A stretch of DNA of 18,607 bases from JAPUDQ01 sp964538665 (GTDB lineage Bacteria > Patescibacteriota > Saccharimonadia > Saccharimonadales > Saccharimonadaceae): positions 1 through 18,607 of the forward strand of contig CAZIEB010000016.1 in the NCBI GenBank assembly GCA_964538665.1. The letters are read 5' to 3'. Position 1 is the first letter of the stretch. Every line of letters starts with the position of its first letter. The notes under the pieces are model-generated. The model did not search any database and was not told the DNA's origin. It saw only the letters and a program-made list of their open reading frames with translations. The position numbers and the translations under genes were made by a program. Below are positions 8,027-13,917 of the stretch, one piece after another.

Positions 8027-8422
8027 TTATAGCGAATAATTTCCTTCGCGCTCTGGCTGCGACAATACCGCTTTGACGGTAAGTTCTTTGCTGCCCTGCG
8101 GCGTAGGGACCGTGACGGTATCACCGGTACCATAGCCAAGGAGCGCGCATCCAACTGGCGACAAAATCGAAATCTTGTTTTCCAGCACGTCAGCGTCTTC
8201 AGGAAATACCAGCCAATATACGCGCTCTTTGCCGTCACTATCCTCAAGCTTGATTTGAGAATTCATGGTGATGCAATCAGCTGGAATGTCAGCCTGTTCG
8301 ACGACTTTTGCCTTGTCGAGCTCGGCACTCAGTGCCTTGTCGTATTCATCATGCGGCTTTTTCTTTGTAAGCAGTTGCAGTATGCGTTCTTTATCAAATT
8401 CTGTGATAACTATCTGTGCCAT
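8027..8422 (-). CDS. rnk: Rnk-like / GreA-GreB C-terminal domain protein
   Basis: 131 residues. The C-terminal part (about 44-128) matches the GreA/GreB C-terminal FKBP-like fold: VVEQADIPADCITMNSQIKLED, then ISILSPVGCALLGYGTGDTVTVPTPQG. These proteins bind the RNA polymerase secondary-channel rim. The N-terminus (about 1-38) is too short for the full two-helix Gre coiled coil, so it resembles Rnk, the nucleoside diphosphate kinase regulator family, more than true GreA. The start is preceded by AAAGG. The gene sits between the DUF427 gene (21-base gap) and the 7526-8008 gene. Symbol given for family resemblance only. Confidence 0.8.
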   Translation of the reverse strand: MAQIVITEFDKERILQLLTKKKPHDEYDKALSAELDKAKVVEQADIPADCITMNSQIKLEDSDGKERVYWLVFPEDADVLENKISILSPVGCALLGYGTGDTVTVPTPQGSKELTVKAVLSQPEREGNYSL

Positions 8423-8443
8423 ATCAGCCTTTCTGTATGTTAA

Positions 8444-8743
8444 TTATTCCTGTACCTCGACACCGCGCCAAAACGCGACGTAGTTCGTAAAATCCCCCAC
8501 CCGTTCGGTAGCATCTTCTTTTGGCTGAGGATAATACCAAGCGGCATCTTCATTGGACTGCCCGTCGACAACGATAGTATAATAACTCGCTTCACCCTTC
8601 CACGGACATGTGGTATGAGTCTCGCTTGGCGTGAAATATTCTTGTTTCACGCTCTCCGGAGGAAAATACCAGTTGCTCTCTATACGTCGTAGCTGTTGTT
8701 TGTCAGACTCCGCAAGTATCGCACCATTCCAGACTGCTTTCAC
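8444..8743 (-). CDS. DUF427 domain protein
   Basis: 99 residues, matching the DUF427 (PF04248) pattern almost end to end: VKAVWNGAILAES, then NWYFPPESV, the central TTCPWKGEASYYTI, then DAAWYYPQP and YVAFWRGVEV. The fold is a small beta-tent or cupin-like domain of unknown function. The GTG at 8743 is preferred to the GTG at 8758, because GAGGAGG (8756-8750) lies six bases before it and overlaps the longer version, and because family members begin with the KAVWNG segment. It leads the rnk operon. The hammerhead ribozyme lies upstream on the same strand. Confidence 0.9.
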   Translation of the reverse strand: MKAVWNGAILAESDKQQLRRIESNWYFPPESVKQEYFTPSETHTTCPWKGEASYYTIVVDGQSNEDAAWYYPQPKEDATERVGDFTNYVAFWRGVEVQE

Positions 8744-8749
8744 ATTTTG

Positions 8750-8778
8750 CCTCCTCACTTTCTGTCTCTATTATACCA
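8750..8778 (-). promoter_or_regulatory. Extended -10 promoter and Shine-Dalgarno of the DUF427 operon
   Basis: The minus strand carries TGGTATAAT (TGn extended -10; TATAAT at 8775-8770), with no good -35. GAGGAGG (8756-8750) is six bases before GTG 8743. The leader would be about 20 bases. Confidence 0.7.
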
Positions 8779-8783
8779 CGCAA

Positions 8784-8798
8784 CAGAGGAGGACTCTG
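8784..8798 (-). promoter_or_regulatory. Anti-Shine-Dalgarno hairpin element upstream of the DUF427 promoter
   Basis: The minus strand can form CAGAG / CTCTG around TCCTC. Its CCTCCTC (8792-8786) is a perfect seven-base complement of the DUF427 ribosome binding site GAGGAGG. It lies upstream of the -10 box, so only read-through RNA would contain it. Role inferred. Confidence 0.35.
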
Positions 8799-8820
8799 CC
8801 CGAGACAAAGTTAGGAAATG

Positions 8821-8873
8821 CTACTTTTCGTCCTTTTGGACTCATCAGCATAACTATACAGTCATGTAAGTAG
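8821..8873 (-). ncRNA. Type III hammerhead self-cleaving ribozyme
   Basis: A 53-base RNA motif on the minus strand with every hallmark of the hammerhead. Stem III 5' strand CTACTT (8873-8868) is followed by A at 8867 (H17; triplet TTA). Stem I is CATGAC, loop TGTATA, GTTATG (8866-8849; six pairs, one G-U). The core CTGATGA is at 8848-8842. Stem II is GTCC, AAAA, GGAC (8841-8830). GAAA is at 8829-8826, and stem III closes with AAGTAG ending at 8821, sharing its first A with GAAA. Predicted cleavage is between 8867 and 8866, leaving a 2',3'-cyclic phosphate and a 5'-OH. Stem III is the open helix. It sits between the stop of the 8963-9316 gene and the DUF427 promoter, so it would cut any transcript reading from one gene into the other. 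Activity is inferred from structure, not shown. Confidence 0.93.
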
Positions 8874-8908
8874 TAGAACAATCAGATCGAGAGAATCTCA
8901 AGGCGCCT

Positions 8909-8936
8909 GCGGGGATTGAAATTATCGCCCCCCCGC
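8909..8936 (-). other. GC-rich hairpin upstream of the hammerhead
   Basis: GCGGGG and CCCCGC arms, with inner GAT/ATC pairing and a run of seven C/G at 8928-8934. There is no T-tract, so it is not a standard intrinsic terminator for the gene ending at 8963. It could be the 5' structural part of an RNA that includes the ribozyme. The rest of the 8744-8962 non-coding stretch, apart from the promoter and ribozyme, shows nothing I can identify. Confidence 0.4.
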
Positions 8937-8962
8937 TGTGAAGCCAATTCTAGGCCCGCGGT

Positions 8963-9316
8963 TCAGACAGATGCCGGGTTGTTGAGCTCGTGCAGAAGAT
9001 TCCTGATGCGCATCTCAAGTGCCTGCATCGGAGAATTGGCTGCCGTATAGGAGTCATTACTCGTGACGCTGACTTCAGCCGTGAACTCTTCTTGCATCAA
9101 GCCTGAAGCTGTCATTAAGGTCTTGATACCCCGAGCGATCAGCGCGTCGGTCTCGCTGCACGATGCCTCGAGCTTGAGACGGTAGTGGTGCCCATCAGCA
9201 TCCCGTCCCCGTACCGCAACAATGATGTCATATGGGTCATCATCGCTGTCTCTGCGCTTTTTGTTGTAGTAGACAGTGACGATATAGCGATCCTCCGCTA
9301 CAGGGATCATCAACAT
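8963..9316 (-). CDS. Hypothetical protein of 117 residues
   Basis: Not recognised. The protein is acidic and soluble in appearance: YIVTVYYNKKRRDSDDDPYDIIVAVRGRDADGHHYRLKLEAS suggests two to three beta strands, followed by a C-terminal helix ALEMRIRNLLHELNN. The ATG at 9316 is chosen over the TTG at 9346, because GAGGAG stands six bases before it. It follows glyS after 92 bases. On its 3' side come the GC hairpin and the hammerhead ribozyme, so its mRNA could end in a ribozyme-generated cyclic-phosphate terminus. The codon pattern fits a real gene, but no function can be offered. Confidence 0.65.
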   Translation of the reverse strand: MLMIPVAEDRYIVTVYYNKKRRDSDDDPYDIIVAVRGRDADGHHYRLKLEASCSETDALIARGIKTLMTASGLMQEEFTAEVSVTSNDSYTAANSPMQALEMRIRNLLHELNNPASV

Positions 9317-9350
9317 AGCGAGCTCCTCACTCGATCGATTGTTCAAGAAC

Positions 9351-9374
9351 GCAAGGTAAAACTAACTACCTTGC
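9351..9374 (-). terminator. Hairpin after glyS, possible weak terminator
   Basis: Perfect eight-base stem GCAAGGTA / TACCTTGC with an eight-base loop, 35 bases past the glyS stop. It is not followed by a strong T-run on the minus strand, so it may instead be an RNA-stabilising or attenuating structure ahead of the 8963-9316 gene. Confidence 0.4.
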
Positions 9375-9408
9375 ACTTATATCACCTTATAACCTTACAG
9401 ATTGGGTA

Positions 9409-10731
9409 TCAATATTGCGAGAGGTCTGCGATGTCGATTCGCGTCTGCTCTGTCGTATCACGGTCGCGAACTGTCACTGTATTGTCTTCAAGTGTTTGAA
9501 AATCGATTACGATACATTTTGGCGTGCCAATCTCATCTTGACGGCGGTAGCGCTTACCGATATTCCCATTATCATCCCAGACTACGCCGCCGAGGCTGTG
9601 TAGCCCGGGCATATTGGCTTGTTTTTTCTTGAGTGCCTCGAATACTTCACGAGCTTTTTCGACGAGCTCTGACTTGTTTTTGAGAAGCGGCGACACTGCG
9701 AATTTTACTGGCGCGAGGTGTTCAGGAAGTGCCAGATACACACGCTTTTCACCATTTTGCTCATCTTCACGGTAGGCACTGACCAGCACCGCCATGAGTG
9801 CCCGTTCGACACCAAATGAAGGCTCAATAACATGCGGAATAAACCGATCGTTCGTACCCTTGACCGTATACTCCATACTCTTGCCGGATACTCTTTGGAT
9901 ATTGCCCAAATCAAAGTCTGTCCGATACGCCAGTCCCATCAACTCTTCACGACCTATCGGATAATCAAATTCAAAATCGATCGTTCGCTTGCTATAATGA
10001 GCACGGTCGCTCTCTGGCACTTCAAGCTCATGTACTTTTTCTGCAGGTAGACCCAGCGCTTCAAACCACTTTTTGCATTGCGTGGCCCAGTGCTCAAACG
10101 CTTCTTCCCACTTCTCTGGATGTACGAAATATTCGATCTCCATCTGCTCAAACTCGCGCGAGCGAAACACAAAATCACGCGGAGATATTTCATTGCGAAA
10201 CGCCTTGCCCTGCTGTGCAATACCAAATGGCAGATCAGGATAAAAGCTATCGATGACATTTTTATAATTTGTAAATATTCCCTGCGCGGTCTCTGGCCGT
10301 AGATAGCTCACGGACGACTCATCGTCAACCGGCCCAACATTTGTCTTAAACATCATGTTGAACTGCTTGGCCTCGCCAAACGTGCTAGTCTTGCCACACG
10401 TCGGACATTTGTTTGGGTCATCGAGTTTGTCGGCTCGAAAGCGGCCTTTACAATTGGCGCACTCCACCAGCGGGTCGGTAAATGTATCGACATGCCCGCT
10501 CGCCTGCCACACTTTTTGGTTCATAAGAATTGCCGCATCGACGCCGTACATTTCATCACGCTCGTCGACAAACATCCTCCACCATAGATTCATAATATTG
10601 CGCTTAAGCTGCACACCAAGCGGGCCATAATCCCACGTGCCACTCAAACCACCGTAAATTTCAGACCCTTGGTAAATAAACCCTCGCCGCTTCGCAAGGC
10701 TCACAATATCTTCAAGTTTGACGTCGCTCAT
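9409..10731 (-). CDS. glyS: Glycyl-tRNA synthetase, alpha2 type
   Basis: Class II aminoacyl-tRNA synthetase that charges tRNA-Gly. At 440 residues it is the compact homodimeric form found in Gram-positives, archaea and eukaryotes, not the alpha2-beta2 type. It has the N-terminal GFIYQGSEIYGGLSGTWDYGPLG signature (17-39) and four zinc-type cysteines, C91, C94, C109 and C112, in an insertion. Motif 2 is FRNEISPRDFVFRSREFEQMEIEYF, motif 3 is EPSFGVERALMAVL, and the C-terminal anticodon-binding domain carries LHSLGGVVWDDNGNIGKRYRRQDEIGTPKCIVIDF. A TATACT box nine bases before the ATG lies in the 20-base gap after recO, predicting a near-leaderless transcript separate from the recO operon. Confidence 0.97.
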   Translation of the reverse strand: MSDVKLEDIVSLAKRRGFIYQGSEIYGGLSGTWDYGPLGVQLKRNIMNLWWRMFVDERDEMYGVDAAILMNQKVWQASGHVDTFTDPLVECANCKGRFRADKLDDPNKCPTCGKTSTFGEAKQFNMMFKTNVGPVDDESSVSYLRPETAQGIFTNYKNVIDSFYPDLPFGIAQQGKAFRNEISPRDFVFRSREFEQMEIEYFVHPEKWEEAFEHWATQCKKWFEALGLPAEKVHELEVPESDRAHYSKRTIDFEFDYPIGREELMGLAYRTDFDLGNIQRVSGKSMEYTVKGTNDRFIPHVIEPSFGVERALMAVLVSAYREDEQNGEKRVYLALPEHLAPVKFAVSPLLKNKSELVEKAREVFEALKKKQANMPGLHSLGGVVWDDNGNIGKRYRRQDEIGTPKCIVIDFQTLEDNTVTVRDRDTTEQTRIDIADLSQY

Positions 10732-10740
10732 ATTGCACTA

Positions 10741-10746
10741 AGTATA
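10741..10746 (-). promoter_or_regulatory. -10 box of glyS
   Basis: TATACT on the minus strand, nine bases before ATG 10731, in the short recO-glyS gap. The predicted leader is 0-3 bases. No convincing -35. Confidence 0.45.
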
Positions 10747-10751
10747 TCAGA

Positions 10752-11429
10752 TTACTCGTGTGCGATGCTTCCGATATGAACAACCGTGTCGAGCAACGCC
10801 TCATAACCATTTACCTGCACTATCACTGCGGGGTTTTGAGCACTTACGACTCTCAATAACTTGATGTGATCACTGGTATATGATCCCGCTGGGTCGTAGA
10901 CAAATGCATTTGCGTCGATGTCATAGCGATACGTTGTGTCTTCGACAAGTTTCATGCCTTTTTCATCAGTTGAGAGGTTGATACCAACCCCTAGCAATAT
11001 AGCCATCTGCATTCGGTACCAGATTTCTGTGACTGCTAGGGGAATACGGAGATTATTAAGGCTGGCAAAGGCATGTTCTGTCAGGTCAAAAAATTCTGGC
11101 TCATTGACTATATCTACAGTCTTACTGACGTCTTTGAGAACATAATATGCGAACTGCAATCTGTCGTAGTTCTCCAAGATATGACCAAAGTATGTCTCGA
11201 GGCGGGCTGATGTAAGAATTGCCAATTCACCTTTTCCCTGGTGCAATGTCACGTCGCATACCGCCAAAAGTTCTATTCCACCTGCGAGTTTGCTCTTCTC
11301 ACGTCGTACCGACTTCGCAATCACCCCAATCTTGCCCTCAGGGGTCAAAAGCTGCAATATGCGGTCTGCTTCTCCGTAATTTACTCGACTCAACACAATC
11401 GCTCGTCGACGACTGCTACTGTGCAACAT
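10752..11429 (-). CDS. recO: DNA repair protein RecO
   Basis: Recombination mediator that, with RecR, loads RecA onto SSB-coated single-stranded DNA and anneals strands. The protein is 225 residues. The N-terminal OB fold is recognisable: RRRAIVLSRVNYGEADRILQLLTPEGKIGVIAKSVRREKSKLAGGIELL. A helical C-terminal domain follows with no CxxC zinc site, unlike RecO proteins that carry four cysteines. It overlaps the receiver gene stop by 14 bases, so it is translated from the same message as the kinase-receiver pair. No strong ribosome binding site of its own is visible, so it probably depends on coupling. Confidence 0.9.
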   Translation of the reverse strand: MLHSSSRRRAIVLSRVNYGEADRILQLLTPEGKIGVIAKSVRREKSKLAGGIELLAVCDVTLHQGKGELAILTSARLETYFGHILENYDRLQFAYYVLKDVSKTVDIVNEPEFFDLTEHAFASLNNLRIPLAVTEIWYRMQMAILLGVGINLSTDEKGMKLVEDTTYRYDIDANAFVYDPAGSYTSDHIKLLRVVSAQNPAVIVQVNGYEALLDTVVHIGSIAHE

Positions 11430-11775
11430 TTTCGACCGTTTCTTTGAGTAATTTCGGTGTCACATATGCTTTGTTAAGTATTTCGACCACGCCATATTCT
11501 TTGACGTCATCAAGCGAGAGCCTATCCGCCAAGCTCGTACAGAGAATGATCGGCAGTGCCGCGGTATCATCGTACGATTGCAGCTCGTGCAAGAGATCAA
11601 ATACAAGGTTGCGCTCCAGCATGACATCCGCAATGATAACGTCATATTCATTGGCGTCTATGAGCGCCACCGCATGCTCAGCGTCTATCGCGGTATCTAC
11701 TTCGTATTCTGACAGCGTTTCCGAATAGCTGTCTGCAAGCCAGCGATCGTCTTCGATGAGTAGAATACGTATCAT
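11416..11775 (-). CDS. Single-domain response regulator
   Basis: 119-residue receiver (CheY-like) domain with no output domain. The acidic pocket is D9-D10, the phospho-acceptor D50 (DVIIAD), T80 in ILCTS and K102 in ILNKAYV, all in register. The ATG at 11775 overlaps the kinase stop (ATGA), so it is coupled and almost certainly the kinase partner. A longer in-frame reading up to 11823 is rejected because it lies inside the kinase gene. It may act by protein contact or pass phosphate onward; no histidine phosphotransfer protein is visible here. The stop overlaps recO. Confidence 0.9.
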   Translation of the reverse strand: MIRILLIEDDRWLADSYSETLSEYEVDTAIDAEHAVALIDANEYDVIIADVMLERNLVFDLLHELQSYDDTAALPIILCTSLADRLSLDDVKEYGVVEILNKAYVTPKLLKETVENVAQ

Positions 11776-12485
11776 ACCGAAAATAAATTGAGTTGTTGCG
11801 ATGCCGGCAACGAGAGCGAACACGTCAATCCAGCTGAATGATGGCGACGAATATGCAAAGATGCGTCCATGTGCCGCGCAAACTGTTCGGCAATCATGAG
11901 GCCAAGCCCACTACTTCGCGGCCGCGCGCTCATGGGCAGCGGTGTTCTGCCGATTGATTTGCGAATAGCTCGCATATGATCAGTCGATGGGCCAAAATCC
12001 CGTACACTGACCCATACCCTGTCGTGCGCCCGATGGCTCGTCAGACGAATTGGATTTTCGTGATCGTTGTGCGCCAATGCGTTGTCTGCCAACCCCAAAA
12101 GGACCGACCGCAGTAAAGTTCTGTTGCCCACCGCAGTCGGAGCACTGCTCGGCACACGTACTTCGATGCGCTGACCCATAGCTCGCGCCAGTGGCGTGAG
12201 TTCATGTGCAACCTCGTCATAGAGCGATGGAATATAGATTGGCTCACACTCAAACAACGCATCATCGAGGCGCGCGACTCGAGTAAGGCCCTCTACGAGA
12301 TGTAGGCTTCTCTCTGCACTCACCCGTATACGCTCGGCCGTCGTCGTATCCGTATCGGCAAGCTGAAATGATAATTGGCGTATCAGCACCAGGGGACTTT
12401 TTAGTTCGTGAGCAGCAGCCAGCAATGTCGGCATATCACTCCAGATACCGGCATCAGCCCCACCCGTTGACTGCAAACTCCCCAT
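11772..12485 (-). CDS. Soluble sensor histidine kinase
   Basis: 237 residues, no TM helix and no recognisable sensor domain; the N-terminal 20 residues lead straight into the dimerisation helix. The H box is AAAHELKSPLVLIRQ with H26. The HATPase domain has the N box with N135/N140 (GLADNALAHND), G1 at D163-F-G (VRDFGPS), and G2 at SSGLGLMIAEQFARHM (191-206). It autophosphorylates H26 and should pass phosphate to D50 of the coupled receiver. The signal must come from a partner protein. The start has an extended -10 box (TGCTACACT) only six bases upstream, giving a leaderless mRNA. Confidence 0.9.
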   Translation of the reverse strand: MGSLQSTGGADAGIWSDMPTLLAAAHELKSPLVLIRQLSFQLADTDTTTAERIRVSAERSLHLVEGLTRVARLDDALFECEPIYIPSLYDEVAHELTPLARAMGQRIEVRVPSSAPTAVGNRTLLRSVLLGLADNALAHNDHENPIRLTSHRAHDRVWVSVRDFGPSTDHMRAIRKSIGRTPLPMSARPRSSGLGLMIAEQFARHMDASLHIRRHHSAGLTCSLSLPASQQLNLFSV

Positions 12486-12491
12486 GTACTT

Positions 12492-12500
12492 AGTGTAGCA
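12492..12500 (-). promoter_or_regulatory. Extended -10 box of the kinase-receiver-recO operon
   Basis: TGCTACACT on the minus strand ends six bases before ATG 12485, inside the 27-base gap after the PsbP-like gene. Leaderless start predicted. Confidence 0.55.
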
Positions 12501-12512
12501 AAAATATAGTGT

Positions 12513-13157
12513 CTATGGATTGAAAGCAAATGATTTCATGACGATATTGTCAAAATCAGTCTTGAACTTGCTCGAATCAGTCGCCATTGTCAGCGTTTTG
12601 TCCCTGATTTGGAATAGTACCACAGAGCCTTCTCGGTCTTTGCTGAACCGTCCGTCGAGTCGAATGCCACTGAAGCCGTTGATAGTGTACGGTGTACTCT
12701 TGAGGTCGCCTTTTTTGACGAGCCCTTCGTACGTCTTCACAACCGCTTCGTATGCTTGGTCTTGTACGATGACACGTACCGCAAATGGCTGCTGATCAGA
12801 GATAGGCGGCACTAAGTCGGGGTTGAGAAATGATTCTAACCCGCCGGTAATCTTTGCGTTGAATACGCTCCATGTCTTAGGATACTGAAAAGTGACCCTT
12901 CCGAGCGCTTCAGGCCCGACAAATTCTCGAGTCGGCAGTTTTTCTTGCTCTCGAAACCGTTCGTCATCGGCTTTACGTTGGTCTTCGACGGCAACTTTGA
13001 CTGCCTCGTCAATCTTCGACTGTACATTGTCGCGCTGATCGACAAAATTGCCATACGCCCAAATAGTCGTACCAGCCAAAATAACTGCGATGAGTGCAGT
13101 AATAATATTTGAAATAAGAAGCGGATTTACTTCGCCTGATTGTGTGTTTTTATGCAT
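12513..13157 (-). CDS. PsbP-like single-pass membrane protein
   Basis: 214 residues. A hydrophobic helix (about 15-35, LLISNIITALIAVILAGTTIWAY) is followed by a charged segment likely to form a coiled coil (about 38-75). The C-terminal domain opens GRVTFQYPKTWSVF and ends DNIVMKSFAFNP, resembling the PsbP/Mog1 fold. Such proteins are common as uncharacterised surface proteins in CPR genomes and have no link to photosynthesis there. It is probably anchored with the C-terminal domain outside. It has its own promoter and stands directly before the histidine kinase, so a role as envelope partner of that kinase is possible but unproven. Confidence 0.7.
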   Translation of the reverse strand: MHKNTQSGEVNPLLISNIITALIAVILAGTTIWAYGNFVDQRDNVQSKIDEAVKVAVEDQRKADDERFREQEKLPTREFVGPEALGRVTFQYPKTWSVFNAKITGGLESFLNPDLVPPISDQQPFAVRVIVQDQAYEAVVKTYEGLVKKGDLKSTPYTINGFSGIRLDGRFSKDREGSVVLFQIRDKTLTMATDSSKFKTDFDNIVMKSFAFNP

Positions 13158-13166
13158 AATACCATC

Positions 13167-13196
13167 ACTATACTAGATGAAACGCCCTGTTGTAAA
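13167..13196 (-). promoter_or_regulatory. Promoter of the PsbP-like gene
   Basis: TTTACA, 18 bases, TATAGT on the minus strand, then nine bases to ATG 13157. This is one of the best -35/-10 pairs in the window; predicted leader 0-3 bases. Confidence 0.6.
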
Positions 13197-13204
13197 GCTT
13201 ATGG

Positions 13205-13711
13205 CTACTCGCCGGACTCGTATCGATACAAGTACATGGCTCCGACCGTCTCATCGGGTTCACGTCCCGATACCTGAAACCCATAGCTTATAAAGACGAG
13301 TGGCCTTGCCCCGCTCCACTGGCGCAGTTTGCGGTCAATGATATCGATGTTGTGGCTTGTTGAAAAGGCATACACGACAGTGACCTCACTCGGGAGCGTT
13401 TCGAGCAGTCTATAATCACGAAGTCGCACGCTCACATAGCGATTGTGACGAAATCGAAATCTTGTCATCAACCACAGTACGGGATTTATCTCGTAGCCAA
13501 TCGCCTTTGCACCACGGCTGGCAATAATGCCGAGCACTACTCCATCCCCCGACCCAAGATCGACGACACAATCTTTGTTAGAGAGCGGATAAAGCTCACC
13601 AAACGCTCGTCGTACCTGCGAACGATGTGACGGCACATAGGGAGCCCCGCGAACTACAGTAAGAGCAAACAACGCCGCCACACCCGCGATGATAGCAACA
13701 AAAAACGTCAT
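13205..13711 (-). CDS. FAM173-like (ATPSCKMT-type) lysine methyltransferase, membrane-anchored
   Basis: 168 residues: N-terminal TM helix (about 2-20), then PYVPSHRSQV (24-33), then SAM motif I DLGSGDG (51-57) and GYEINP (72-77) ending motif II. The order TM helix, PYVP-S..Q pre-motif, DLGSGDG and GYE.NP is the layout of the FAM173 family, whose mitochondrial members trimethylate a lysine of the ATP synthase c-subunit or of the ADP/ATP carrier. I infer a membrane-protein lysine target here. It begins on the last base of the xseB stop (TAATG), so it is coupled to xseB. A generic class I methyltransferase of unknown substrate is the fallback call. Confidence 0.75.
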   Translation of the reverse strand: MTFFVAIIAGVAALFALTVVRGAPYVPSHRSQVRRAFGELYPLSNKDCVVDLGSGDGVVLGIIASRGAKAIGYEINPVLWLMTRFRFRHNRYVSVRLRDYRLLETLPSEVTVVYAFSTSHNIDIIDRKLRQWSGARPLVFISYGFQVSGREPDETVGAMYLYRYESGE

Positions 13712-13917
13712 TATTCTTCGTCAAAACGCGCTTTGAGCACGGTAATCTTGTTTTCGATTTTCGTCAATTTTTCATCTATCGAATCCGCAACTTTTGTCGC
13801 CTCTTCAAACTTGACGAGTGCTTCCTCTAGATCAAAGTCATCTTGTTCAAACCACGATGCCAATTCATCGAGTTGTGCGATTTCCTGGGCAAGCGAATGA
13901 TTATTTTTTTGTGACAT
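13711..13917 (-). CDS. xseB: Exodeoxyribonuclease VII small subunit
   Basis: 68 residues, typical length for XseB, mostly helical (LAQEIAQLDELASWFEQDDFDLEEALVKFEEATKVADSIDEKLTKIENKI). The FDLEEALVKFEEA stretch fits the family signature. Several small subunits wrap each XseA to form the single-strand exonuclease. The start at 13917 is backed by GGAG six bases upstream inside xseA; the genes overlap by 17 bases. The sequence has a run of seven A at codons 4-6, a possible slippage site. Confidence 0.93.
   Translation of the reverse strand: MSQKNNHSLAQEIAQLDELASWFEQDDFDLEEALVKFEEATKVADSIDEKLTKIENKITVLKARFDEE

Noticed and set aside
8027..8422. Call as full-length GreA elongation factor
   Set aside because: The N-terminal coiled coil is too short; only the C-terminal domain fits, so the Rnk-like call is safer.
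9317..9346. TTG start at 9346 for the hypothetical protein
   Set aside because: It would place the clear GAGGAG ribosome binding site inside the gene; ATG 9316 is six bases after it.
10960..10985. Second hammerhead-like CTGATGA ... GAAA on the minus strand in recO
   Set aside because: The bases between cannot form stem II and no flanking helices pair; it is ordinary coding sequence.
11776..11823. Upstream extension of the first receiver gene
   Set aside because: It lies entirely inside the kinase gene, and the receiver fold begins exactly at the ATG at 11775.
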